NCBI GenBank assembly: GCA_964358645.1 | Contig: CAYHPW010000051.1 | Coordinates: forward strand, 1-18,767 | Direction of reading: 5' to 3' | DNA: 18,767 nt | Source of the DNA: JBBTDV01 sp038042605 | Lineage (GTDB): Bacteria; Bdellovibrionota; UBA1018 | In this document: positions 6,427 through 13,055 of the stretch, one piece after another | How the letters are laid out: each line of letters begins with the position of its first letter | Position numbering within the stretch: position 1 is the first letter of the stretch | The notes under the pieces: model-generated | The model's input: the letters and a program-made list of their open reading frames with translations, nothing else | Told to the model about the DNA's origin: nothing | The model's database searches: none | Made by a program: the position numbers and the translations under genes

Positions 6427-7389
6427 ATGTATTGCAAGGACATAAAATTAAACAACAGAGAGGTTCACCGTGGCGATCACGTGTTTTCGCTCGCGTTGAA
6501 ATTGTCTGCGATAGGATTGGCAGTCCTCCTCGGCTTGGTGGGGATCTTCCTGTTTCGGGCGGCACTTCCCGCAATTCATACCCAGGGTCTTCGATTTGTA
6601 ACATCGTCGGTATGGGACCCCGTGCAAGATGTCTACGGTGCCATGCCAGTGATCTACGGTACCGTGGTGTCCTCGTTTTTGGCGATTGTGATCGCGACAC
6701 CTCTTAGCATCGGAGTTGCGCTGTTCTTGACTGAGATCGCACCACGCTCAATTGGGCGTGTTGTTGGTTTTCTGGTTGAGATGCTAGCTGCTATTCCAAG
6801 CGTTGTTTACGGACTTTGGGGGATCTTCGTTCTCGCGCCATGGCTGAGGCGAGTGGTCGAACCAGCTTTAGGTAAAACTCTCGGGTTCTTGCCTTTCTTC
6901 CAGGGCCCGCCTTACGGTGTTGGAATGCTTGCCGCAGGGATCATCCTTGCTATCATGATCACGCCAACGATTTCGAGCATTTCGCGGGAGCTTTTTAATT
7001 CTATTCCACATATTCAGCGTGAGGGTGCCATCGCGATCGGCGCCACGCGCTGGGAAATGATGCGCCTGACGGTTCTCACAAGCTCGAAACGGGGAATCAT
7101 CGGTGCGACGATTCTTGGTCTTGGCCGCGCACTTGGCGAAACTATGGCTGTCACGATGGTGATCGGTAACCGGCACGAGGTGTCGGCATCGCTCTTCGCA
7201 CCAGGGGCAACAATGGCGAGCATTATTGCTAATGAGTACGCGGAGGCGACCAGCGATATGCATTTATCAGCCTTACTCGGAGTCGGTCTAGCTCTTTTCT
7301 TAGTGAATTTCACTATCAGCAGTATTGCTAGGATCTTCATCTCCCGCGGATTCCGTTGGGGAGCAATACGAAATGGAGCCAAGGGATGA
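6427..7389 (+). CDS. pstC: Phosphate ABC transporter permease PstC
   Basis: This inner-membrane permease subunit pairs with PstA to form the phosphate channel. The 320-residue protein has about six membrane helices. They include the N-terminal one at about 21-45, and the VIYGTVVSSFLAIVIATPLSIGVA pattern opens the permease domain. AIPSVVYGLWGIFVL and the EAA-type loop with GAIAIGATRWEMMRL (docking to the PstB ATPase) are characteristic, as is GRALGETMAVTMVIGN. The ATG at 6427 has only a weak ribosome binding site but lies 5 bp after pstS and gives normal length. Its stop overlaps the pstA start as ATGA, indicating translational coupling. Confidence 0.96.
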   Translation: MYCKDIKLNNREVHRGDHVFSLALKLSAIGLAVLLGLVGIFLFRAALPAIHTQGLRFVTSSVWDPVQDVYGAMPVIYGTVVSSFLAIVIATPLSIGVALFLTEIAPRSIGRVVGFLVEMLAAIPSVVYGLWGIFVLAPWLRRVVEPALGKTLGFLPFFQGPPYGVGMLAAGIILAIMITPTISSISRELFNSIPHIQREGAIAIGATRWEMMRLTVLTSSKRGIIGATILGLGRALGETMAVTMVIGNRHEVSASLFAPGATMASIIANEYAEATSDMHLSALLGVGLALFLVNFTISSIARIFISRGFRWGAIRNGAKG

Positions 7390-8267
7390 AGCATTCGTTT
7401 ACCGACTACATCTATCGAAGCTATCGAAAACGTAAAGTGATCAATGCTGTGATGTATGTCCTCCTCTCCATAGCTGTTACGCTCGCGATCATCCCGCTTT
7501 TGAGCGTATTCGGGTACGTGATTGTCCAAGGTATGCCGGCATTGAATCTTGAATTTTTCACTGGGCTTCCCAAACCAGTTGGGGAAATCGGCGGTGGTAT
7601 GGCAAACGCCCTTGTTGGTACTTGTACGCTGGTTTTAATTGCATCCGTCGTAGGCGTTCCATGGGGAATCGCGGTGGGATTATACCTTTCCGAGTATGGC
7701 AAGGACGGCCGCCTGAGCAGCATTGTTCGTTTTTGCGCTGACATGCTGGCGAGCATTCCTTCAATCATTGTCGGTTTATTCGTGTACGCCTTGGTTGTGC
7801 TTCCCATGAAGCGCTTTTCAGCTCTAGCAGGAGGGCTTGCGCTTGGTTTGCTGATGATTCCGACAGTATCCAGAACGACCGAGGAATTGTTAAAGATGGT
7901 GCCCAACCATATTCGCGAAGCAGGGTTAGCGCTAGGTCTACCGCGGTGGAAAGTCATCTTATGGATTGTGCTCAAGGGTAGCCGTGGACCTATCACCACT
8001 GGTATTATGCTTTCGATCGCGCGTATCGCTGGAGAAACCGCGCCACTTCTTTTTACAGCATTCAATAATCGCTTTTGGCAAAGTGGCTTGGATCAACCAA
8101 TTTCGTCATTGCCAGTCCAGATCTACACATATGCTATCAGCCCATACGACGACTGGCACCGGCAGGCATGGGCCGGGGCGTTCGTCTTGGTTCTTCTGGT
8201 GTTTATGATAAACATCATTACTAGGCTTATATTTGCCGCGACCATTCGAAAGAGGCAAGAGTCATGA
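7386..8267 (+). CDS. pstA: Phosphate ABC transporter permease PstA
   Basis: This is the second permease subunit, 293 residues. The start at 7386 overlaps the pstC stop (ATGA) and follows AAGGG; the frame is open 10 codons further upstream, but that part lies inside pstC. Segments seen: an N-terminal helix (about residues 20-45), GGMANALVGTCTLVLIASVVG, MLASIPSIIVGLFVYAL, the ATPase-contact loop EAGLALGLPRWKVIL, and ARIAGETAPLLFTA, the PstA hallmark matching RALGETMAVT of PstC. The final 30 residues form another helix ending in charged RKRQES. It overlaps pstB by ATGA. Confidence 0.96.
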   Translation: MKHSFTDYIYRSYRKRKVINAVMYVLLSIAVTLAIIPLLSVFGYVIVQGMPALNLEFFTGLPKPVGEIGGGMANALVGTCTLVLIASVVGVPWGIAVGLYLSEYGKDGRLSSIVRFCADMLASIPSIIVGLFVYALVVLPMKRFSALAGGLALGLLMIPTVSRTTEELLKMVPNHIREAGLALGLPRWKVILWIVLKGSRGPITTGIMLSIARIAGETAPLLFTAFNNRFWQSGLDQPISSLPVQIYTYAISPYDDWHRQAWAGAFVLVLLVFMINIITRLIFAATIRKRQES

Positions 8268-9022
8268 GTTCAGTCCTCGTAGTTCGGAAATTAAATGCAT
8301 GGTTTGGACATACACAGGCGCTTAAAGAAATCAGTATGGAGTTTGAGCAAAATTCGGTGACCGCTATTATCGGTCCTTCCGGATGTGGGAAATCGACTTT
8401 CATTCGTTGCATGAACCGATTGCACGAGGAAGTGCCAGAGGCCAGGGCTTCAGGAGAAGTTTTTCTCGAAGGTAAAAACATCTACTTGCCTGAAGTTGAT
8501 CCGGTTGCCATTAGGCGGAAGATCGGGATGGTCTTTCAGAAACCAAATCCTTTTCCATCTCTTTCCGTCTTTGATAACGTGGCGGTCGGTTTAAAGCTGG
8601 CTGGAGTGAAGCGAAGCGCAGTATTAAAGGAGGCAGTCGAGCGCAGCTTGATACTTGCAGCGCTATGGGACGAAGTGAAAGATGGTCTGCATTCGCCGGG
8701 GACTAGTTTATCAGGCGGTCAGCAGCAGAGACTTTGCATTGCCCGTGCACTCGCCGTTGAACCATCCGTTCTCTTAATGGATGAGCCCACAAGCGCGCTT
8801 GATCCTATCTCTACGGCAAAGATCGAGGAACTAATGACGGAATTGAAAAAGGCCGTAACGATCGTCATTGTGACACATAACATGCAGCAGGCGGCTCGTA
8901 TTTCGGATAAGACCGGGTTCTTTCTCCTTGGCGAGCTGATCGAGTGCGGGGATACTTCACAAATTTTTACAGCGCCTAAAGACAAGCATACTGAGCGTTA
9001 CATCACAGGGAGGTTTGGGTAA
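8264..9022 (+). CDS. pstB: Phosphate ABC transporter ATP-binding protein PstB
   Basis: This cytoplasmic ATPase powers phosphate import through PstCA. It has 252 residues with every ABC motif intact: Walker A GPSGCGKST (37-45), Q-loop Gln92 in the PstB-typical VFQKPNPFP, signature LSGGQQQRL (149-157), Walker B VLLMDEPTSALDP (169-181, catalytic Glu174) and the switch His205 in VTHNMQQA. The insertion IRCMNRLHEEVPEARASGEV, where the helical domain begins, is typical of PstB. The start overlaps the pstA stop (ATGA). PhoU follows after 2 bp. Confidence 0.97.
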   Translation: MSSVLVVRKLNAWFGHTQALKEISMEFEQNSVTAIIGPSGCGKSTFIRCMNRLHEEVPEARASGEVFLEGKNIYLPEVDPVAIRRKIGMVFQKPNPFPSLSVFDNVAVGLKLAGVKRSAVLKEAVERSLILAALWDEVKDGLHSPGTSLSGGQQQRLCIARALAVEPSVLLMDEPTSALDPISTAKIEELMTELKKAVTIVIVTHNMQQAARISDKTGFFLLGELIECGDTSQIFTAPKDKHTERYITGRFG

Positions 9023-9024
9023 AA

Positions 9025-9714
9025 ATGGAACGTCATTTTGATGTATCCTTGCGTGAATTAAAGGAACAACTGGTTGGGATGGCAGGCCTTGTTGAAAGTG
9101 CAATCGACAAAGCCACCCAGGCACTTAAGACAAAGGATGTAGGGCTACTCAGCCATGTGCATGAAATAGAGAAGAAAGTTAATCATGCACATAAGGCGGT
9201 GGATAACTCCTGTTTAAAACTCCTGGCATTGCAGCAACCGTTGGCAGCTGATCTCCGCTTGATCGTGGCAATCATCAAGATCAATACTGACCTGGAAAGA
9301 ATGGGAGACCAGGCCGAGAACATAGCCTACAACAGCGAACGCTACATTCGAGGCAAAGAGCTCAAGCCTTTGATTGATCTCCCTATTATGGCTGATGAAG
9401 TCCGCTCAATGGTCCGAGAAGCCCTTGATTCATTTGTTAAGAGCGACGAGCCGCTCGCACGAGACGTCTTAAAGCGAGATGATAAGGTGGACGCGTTAAA
9501 GAACAAGATCTTCCGTGACGTGCTTGAGCACTTAAAAGGGCAACCTGACTTACTCGAGCAAGGATTGAGCTTGATCCTGATTGCAAGAAATCTAGAAAGA
9601 ATCGGTGATCATGCAACCAATATCGCTGAAGACGTGATCTTCGCTGTTTCAGGTGAGGACATCCGGCATTCGGCGAAGGTGGAAACCATAAAGGGAGCGT
9701 TTAACCAGAAGTAA
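9025..9714 (+). CDS. phoU: Phosphate transport system regulator PhoU
   Basis: PhoU is a cytoplasmic helical-bundle protein that restrains the Pst transporter and, where present, the PhoR sensor. It has 229 residues in two similar halves. Each half carries the metal-binding motif: LERMGDQAENIA (90-101) and LERIGDHATNIAEDV (190-204). MERHFDVSLRELKEQL is the usual start. It lies 2 bp after pstB with the ribosome binding site GGGAGG inside pstB. It ends the pst operon; no phoB or phoR follows, and the next gene has its own promoter. No intrinsic terminator with a T-run is seen after it. Confidence 0.96.
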   Translation: MERHFDVSLRELKEQLVGMAGLVESAIDKATQALKTKDVGLLSHVHEIEKKVNHAHKAVDNSCLKLLALQQPLAADLRLIVAIIKINTDLERMGDQAENIAYNSERYIRGKELKPLIDLPIMADEVRSMVREALDSFVKSDEPLARDVLKRDDKVDALKNKIFRDVLEHLKGQPDLLEQGLSLILIARNLERIGDHATNIAEDVIFAVSGEDIRHSAKVETIKGAFNQK

Positions 9715-9749
9715 CATATTGAAATAATAGTACTTTTGTATAATGCCTA

Positions 9750-9770
9750 GATTATTTGACCAAAATAATC
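9750..9770. promoter_or_regulatory. 8-5-8 inverted repeat overlapping the flp -35 box (operator candidate)
   Basis: GATTATTT (9750-9757) and AAATAATC (9763-9770) are perfect complements around GACCA. The palindrome covers the predicted -35 element of the pilus promoter, where a dimeric regulator could block or recruit RNA polymerase. No T-run follows, so it does not read as a phoU terminator. Confidence 0.45.
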
Positions 9771-9783
9771 AATGATATATAAT
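9756..9783 (+). promoter_or_regulatory. Sigma70-type promoter of the Tad/Flp pilus operon
   Basis: TTGACC (9756-9761) is five of six consensus bases, and TATAAT (9778-9783) is perfect, with a 16-bp spacer. Transcription would start near 9790, giving a leader of about 95 nt before flp1. Another exact TATAAT at 9739-9744 lacks a properly spaced -35. Confidence 0.65.
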
Positions 9784-9804
9784 TAAATTAAGGTTGCTAA
9801 GTTA

Positions 9805-9876
9805 CGGCTCGGCTATTGATTTCTATTCTTTCATCCGATGGGTAATCGATGGGAACCAGTAGGGGAGCCGGGAGGG
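9805..9876 (+). promoter_or_regulatory. Potentially structured leader of flp1 with a strong ribosome binding site
   Basis: CGGCTC (9805-9810) can pair with GAGCCG (9865-9870). The latter directly abuts the ribosome binding site GGAGGGG (9871-9877), which is 6-8 bp from ATG 9884. Inside the loop CGATGGG is repeated directly (9836-9842 and 9847-9853). The layout would suit a leader that controls pilin translation; no known riboswitch class was matched. Confidence 0.35.
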
Positions 9877-9883
9877 GTGTTAA

Positions 9884-10069
9884 ATGAACGTTATGACACG
9901 TATTAAACTTTTTTTAAAAGATGATGAAGGCCAGTCAACGACTGAGTACATTTTGATTCTTTCTGTGGTGGTGATGGTGGCGATGAAGTTTAGAGGCACG
10001 TTTCTAAAAAAACTTGGTGATATTACTGGAAAATTAGAGGGTGATCTAGATAAGGCGATGACAGAATAG
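9884..10069 (+). CDS. flp: Flp-family type IVb pilin 1
   Basis: This 61-residue prepilin has a charged leader (MNVMTRIKLFLKDDEG), the class III cleavage motif G-QSTTEY with Glu at mature position +5, and a hydrophobic helix (ILILSVVVMVAM) that anchors and assembles the pilin. It has a short polar C-terminus. Cleavage after Gly16 by the prepilin peptidase encoded two genes downstream is expected. The ATG follows the strong GGAGGGG site, stronger than at most genes in the operon, as suits a major structural subunit. First gene of the operon, 45 bp before a second pilin gene. Confidence 0.9.
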   Translation: MNVMTRIKLFLKDDEGQSTTEYILILSVVVMVAMKFRGTFLKKLGDITGKLEGDLDKAMTE

Positions 10070-10114
10070 TGATCGGTGATTTAGCTGCTTTTATGGGGAT
10101 GGGGAACTACTTGC

Positions 10115-10315
10115 TTGATAAAGGCTCTGATTGCGGATGACAAGGGGCAGGGTACTGTCGAGTACATTCTGATACTTTCACTCGTGGTGGTGGGTACTAC
10201 AGCGATCGTACGCGCGATACGTGGTACAATGGATAAAGGGCTGCTTTACCTTGGGGGCCAGATTGAAAAGGACCTCAAGACGGGGAGGGCGCCTTTAAAT
10301 GTTTGGAAGAACTGA
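10115..10315 (+). CDS. flp: Flp-family type IVb pilin 2
   Basis: This 66-residue prepilin has leader (M)IKALIADDKG, cleavage motif G-QGTVEY and hydrophobic core ILILSLVVVGTTAI, clearly paralogous to the first pilin but with a longer, basic C-terminus (KTGRAPLNVWKN). No in-frame ATG or GTG gives a sensible leader; TTG at 10115 is used, preceded by GGGGATGGGGA at a workable distance. Its 3' end overlaps the peptidase gene by 17 bp. The weaker start suggests a less abundant or minor pilin (inference). Confidence 0.85.
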   Translation: MIKALIADDKGQGTVEYILILSLVVVGTTAIVRAIRGTMDKGLLYLGGQIEKDLKTGRAPLNVWKN

Positions 10316-10841
10316 TCTCGCTTTTTACTTTATTCCGCTCATATCGATCATAGCACTGGTCACTGACTTGAGGTTTGGTCGCATATTTAATTGGCTTACC
10401 CTTTCGGCATTTTTAAGCGGACTTGTTGTTGCGGCCGTTGGTGGCGGTTGGAGCGGTATTGGTTCATCATTGCTAGGCGCTCTGGTTGGTTTGCTACTTT
10501 ATGGATGGATGTTTTGGATCGGAGTAATGGGGGGTGGCGACGTTAAGCTCCTGATGGCCCTGGGCGCTTGGGGGGGGCCCAGGTATGTGCTTGAAGTCGC
10601 GGTGCTTGGCGTGATGCTTGGCGGATTATTGGCAATCTGTAAACTGATAGCAAAGCGCAGAGTCCTTGATTTTTCTAGAAAGCTTTACCGTTTTTTGCTC
10701 AGTCTTTTTATCAAAGAGCTTGAGATCGAGACGCCTAAGATAGATCGTGGGTTTACAATGCCTTTTGGCGTTGCACTAGCTGTTGCCGCGGTTTGGACCG
10801 TCTTTGATGTACCACTCAAGAGGATGGGCCTATGGTGGTGA
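10299..10841 (+). CDS. cpaA: Prepilin peptidase CpaA/TadV (A24 aspartic peptidase)
   Basis: This is the inner-membrane aspartic peptidase that removes leaders from Flp pilins and TadE-type pseudopilins. The 180-residue protein has about six hydrophobic segments and lacks the N-methylation domain, as usual for TadV/CpaA. The two catalytic aspartates are Asp23 in VTDLRFGRI and Asp81 in the GGGD motif (78-81), followed by VKLLMALGAW. A basic loop around residues 115-140 (KRRVLDFSRKLYR) is typical of CpaA. The ATG at 10299 follows GGGGAGGG and lies inside flp2. The end overlaps the next gene by 10 bp. Confidence 0.94.
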   Translation: MFGRTDLAFYFIPLISIIALVTDLRFGRIFNWLTLSAFLSGLVVAAVGGGWSGIGSSLLGALVGLLLYGWMFWIGVMGGGDVKLLMALGAWGGPRYVLEVAVLGVMLGGLLAICKLIAKRRVLDFSRKLYRFLLSLFIKELEIETPKIDRGFTMPFGVALAVAAVWTVFDVPLKRMGLWW

Positions 10842-11104
10842 AGCACGAAGACGGCCAGGCAATATTGGAGTACATCCTGCTTTTAATGACGGTCGTGGGG
10901 GCGTATCTCATAGTTGTCAATTCTCTTGGCAAGTTCAAACTGTCTGAAAAAATGATGGCACCACTTAACGGAGACTTCAAGCGCGCCTATCAGTACGGCC
11001 ATCCGCAGGCTTTAGGTTATGACGATGGTGGTCCTGAAAACCACCCGTTCGCTCCGCCTAGCAGCGGGAAAAACAATGGTAGATTGTTTATCAGTCCGAG
11101 ATAG
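10832..11104 (+). CDS. Small prepilin-like protein with long polar tail
   Basis: This 90-residue protein carries the same processing signature as the Flp pilins (EDG-QAILEY, then ILLLMTVVGAYLIVV), so it should be cleaved by CpaA and sit in the inner membrane or pilus. Unlike the Flp pilins, it continues with about 55 polar residues rich in Gly, Pro and Asn (GPENHPFAPPSSGKNNG), probably flexible. It could be a minor or tip pilin or a degenerate TadE-like pseudopilin; the sequence alone does not decide. It overlaps cpaA by 10 bp and precedes a TadE-like gene by 13 bp. Confidence 0.78.
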   Translation: MVVKHEDGQAILEYILLLMTVVGAYLIVVNSLGKFKLSEKMMAPLNGDFKRAYQYGHPQALGYDDGGPENHPFAPPSSGKNNGRLFISPR

Positions 11105-11117
11105 GCGGTATGATTTG

Positions 11118-11687
11118 ATGGTTTCATTGTTTAAAAGAAAAGTATCGGAGCACGATGGTCAATCCACGATAGAGTTCGCGCTGACGCTTATCTTGCTGTT
11201 CACGTTCTCGATGTTTTTCTTGAAGCTCGCGATGTTCTTTGGTGTCGCGAATTACGTCCATTACGCCACGTTTATGTCGGCTCGCGCTTATTTATCCGCT
11301 GGAGAGGACCGCCAGGGTGACCAAGTCAGGCGAGCCCGTGATGTTATAGTTACAACGTTGAAAAAATCAGTCGGCCAATCAGGGACTGACAGATGGCCAC
11401 TTGTATTAAAGGCTGAAGGTGGAGGTGGTGAAATCCTAGGTTTTAATGCGGACCCGCCAAGTCAATATAGTGACGTTGATAGTAATTCAAGCTGGATGCA
11501 GGGAGTCCGATATACTTTTAAGGGGAACTTTTTCCTTGCACCGCTCGGTGTGCGAGGTGAGCGGGGTAATACCCAGGTTAATTCTATGTCGCTTACCTCG
11601 GAGAGTTGGCTTGGGCGTGAGCCCAATTACAACGAGTGTGCTAGGGAAATGGGGAGACATCATGGCTTGTTTGATAACGGCTGCTGA
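11118..11687 (+). CDS. tadE: TadE-like pseudopilin 1
   Basis: This 189-residue protein opens MVSLFKRKVSEHDG-QSTIEFALTL, the TadE signature: a basic leader, a cleavable G-QxxxEF and one transmembrane helix (about 17-45). A periplasmic domain follows, with AYLSAGEDRQGDQVRRA and a Cys near each end of the tail. The ATG at 11118 was chosen; 33 further in-frame codons upstream lie within the preceding gene and have no leader. TadE proteins are pseudopilins needed for Flp assembly. Its 3' end overlaps the next gene by 26 bp. Confidence 0.85.
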   Translation: MVSLFKRKVSEHDGQSTIEFALTLILLFTFSMFFLKLAMFFGVANYVHYATFMSARAYLSAGEDRQGDQVRRARDVIVTTLKKSVGQSGTDRWPLVLKAEGGGGEILGFNADPPSQYSDVDSNSSWMQGVRYTFKGNFFLAPLGVRGERGNTQVNSMSLTSESWLGREPNYNECAREMGRHHGLFDNGC

Positions 11688-12210
11688 TGATGAGAGAGGC
11701 CAGAGCATAATAGAATTTGTGCTCATGCTCCCGGTTTTGCTGATTTTTACATACGCGCTCGTGAAGGTTAATACACTCATCCAGATGTCAATCGTCAATC
11801 AACAATATGTAAGGGCGAAAACCTTGTCTCTTGCATATAATAGCTCTGTTTACCCTTACCTTAATTTACGCCGACAAGAATTGGATGAAAAAAACTACAA
11901 TCAGATGCTGGTTGGTATGTCAGACCAAGCTATTTCAGTAGAAGAAGGGCGCGAGCAGCCTGATGCCCCTGTTTACAACATCGCCAGAAAAGGTCACGAA
12001 GGCAGCAATGAACCCAAGGCAGAGCCACGACAGAGGACCGCGATCAGAGTCAGGACTACGGTCAGTCTTTGCACGCAACAAAATGTCGCCAGGAACGGAA
12101 GTTCATTAAGCCCGCTGCTTCCGCTTGACCAGAAGAATAATCCCATAGGACCGTGGGCCCTTGGAGAGAACACAGTTTTTGAATTTTGCAGGAGCCCGAA
12201 GATGCCATGA
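11662..12210 (+). CDS. TadE/TadF-like pseudopilin 2
   Basis: This 182-residue protein has leader MACLITAADDERG, cleavage motif G-QSIIEF and one transmembrane helix (VLMLPVLLIFTYALV), then a periplasmic domain with two Cys in its C-terminal third. The ATG at 11662 follows GGGGAG; the frame stays open 72 codons further up, but only within the preceding gene in another frame. It is probably the second TadE-type pseudopilin (TadF position). The stop overlaps the cpaB start as ATGA. Confidence 0.83.
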   Translation: MACLITAADDERGQSIIEFVLMLPVLLIFTYALVKVNTLIQMSIVNQQYVRAKTLSLAYNSSVYPYLNLRRQELDEKNYNQMLVGMSDQAISVEEGREQPDAPVYNIARKGHEGSNEPKAEPRQRTAIRVRTTVSLCTQQNVARNGSSLSPLLPLDQKNNPIGPWALGENTVFEFCRSPKMP

Positions 12211-13055
12211 ATAATCGCGTACTGACCCTATCACTGGTGATGGCCTTGATTGCGGTATACTTCGTTTACAGTTTTGTTACTGGTATTGAGGAAGAAGCAA
12301 AAAAGAAATTCGGCACCGAAGTCCTGGTTGTGACAGCTAAGAAAGACATCAAGGAAATGGATACCATAAAGGAGACCTTGCTCGAGCTCAAGGAAGTACC
12401 AAAGCGGTACATAGAGCCAGCCGCCGTCACTTTCGAAAAAAAGGAAAGTGATCCTGGAAATAAAGGAGCTTCACGAGCCATGAATGATATTGCCGGGGCT
12501 GTTGCGCTTGTTCCTATCAAAAAGGGGGAACAGATTACATTCAACAAGATCACTGAGCCGAATATGAGGACAGGTCTTGCCCCGCAAGTCGCACCAGGAA
12601 AGCGCGCGGTGGCCGTGCCAGTAAACGAAGTCAGCGGTGTGGCAAAGCTGGTTAAGCCCGGTGACCGCGTGGATCTGATCGCGGTGCTTGATCTTGGTGG
12701 TTCAAAAGACGCAAAGATATCAAAGACCATTTTACAGGATGTCGTGGTGCTTGCAGTCGGGCGGAGCGTGACCAACAACGTTCCACGCATAATCGAAGCT
12801 GATCCTTTTGGGGGGAACCCCAGGGTCAAGTCCCTTGCGGAGGATTTCACTTTCGCATCAGTGACTCTTGAGGTTGAGCCAGTGCAAGCACAGTTGCTGG
12901 CGCTGGTGATGGCTAACGGTGAGAACGCCTTAACGCTTTCGCTTAGGAACAATGATGATTCGGATAGAGTTAATATTGGTTCAACCACTTTTAATGAAGT
13001 GCTAGGGCCTGATGCTGCCCAGGCACGAAGAGGACCCGCGACGGGAGGAAGATGA
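12207..13055 (+). CDS. cpaB: Flp pilus assembly protein CpaB/RcpC
   Basis: This 282-residue protein has an N-terminal signal anchor (residues 5-25, VLTLSLVMALIAVYFVYSFV). A SAF-like domain follows (about 38-115) with VVTAKKDIKEMDTI and VALVPIKKGEQIT, then the RcpC domain (about 130-260) opening APGKRAVAVPVNEVSGVAKLVKPGDRVDL. CpaB/RcpC is a periplasmic partner of the outer-membrane secretin, probably contacting peptidoglycan. The start at 12207 overlaps the previous stop (ATGA) and was preferred over a frame opening 7 codons earlier inside that gene. It is coupled to cpaC by another ATGA. Confidence 0.93.
   Translation: MNNRVLTLSLVMALIAVYFVYSFVTGIEEEAKKKFGTEVLVVTAKKDIKEMDTIKETLLELKEVPKRYIEPAAVTFEKKESDPGNKGASRAMNDIAGAVALVPIKKGEQITFNKITEPNMRTGLAPQVAPGKRAVAVPVNEVSGVAKLVKPGDRVDLIAVLDLGGSKDAKISKTILQDVVVLAVGRSVTNNVPRIIEADPFGGNPRVKSLAEDFTFASVTLEVEPVQAQLLALVMANGENALTLSLRNNDDSDRVNIGSTTFNEVLGPDAAQARRGPATGGR

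Noticed and set aside
7014..8065. Long antisense open frames opposite pstC and pstA
   Set aside because: They show no domain pattern and are explained by the codon bias of the real genes on the plus strand, which carry complete family motifs.
9750..9770. Intrinsic terminator after phoU
   Set aside because: The inverted repeat is AT-rich, has no following T-run, and coincides with the -35 box of a better-supported promoter.
9790..9883. Cyclic-di-GMP (GEMM) riboswitch in front of the pilus operon
   Set aside because: The leader lacks the conserved GEMM core segments (for example the GACGCAAAGC block and the tetraloop receptor arrangement); only a superficial GATGG resemblance exists.
11019..11117. 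N-terminal extension of TadE-like pseudopilin 1
   Set aside because: The extension lies inside the previous gene and would bury the prepilin leader, which must be near the N-terminus; ATG 11118 restores it.
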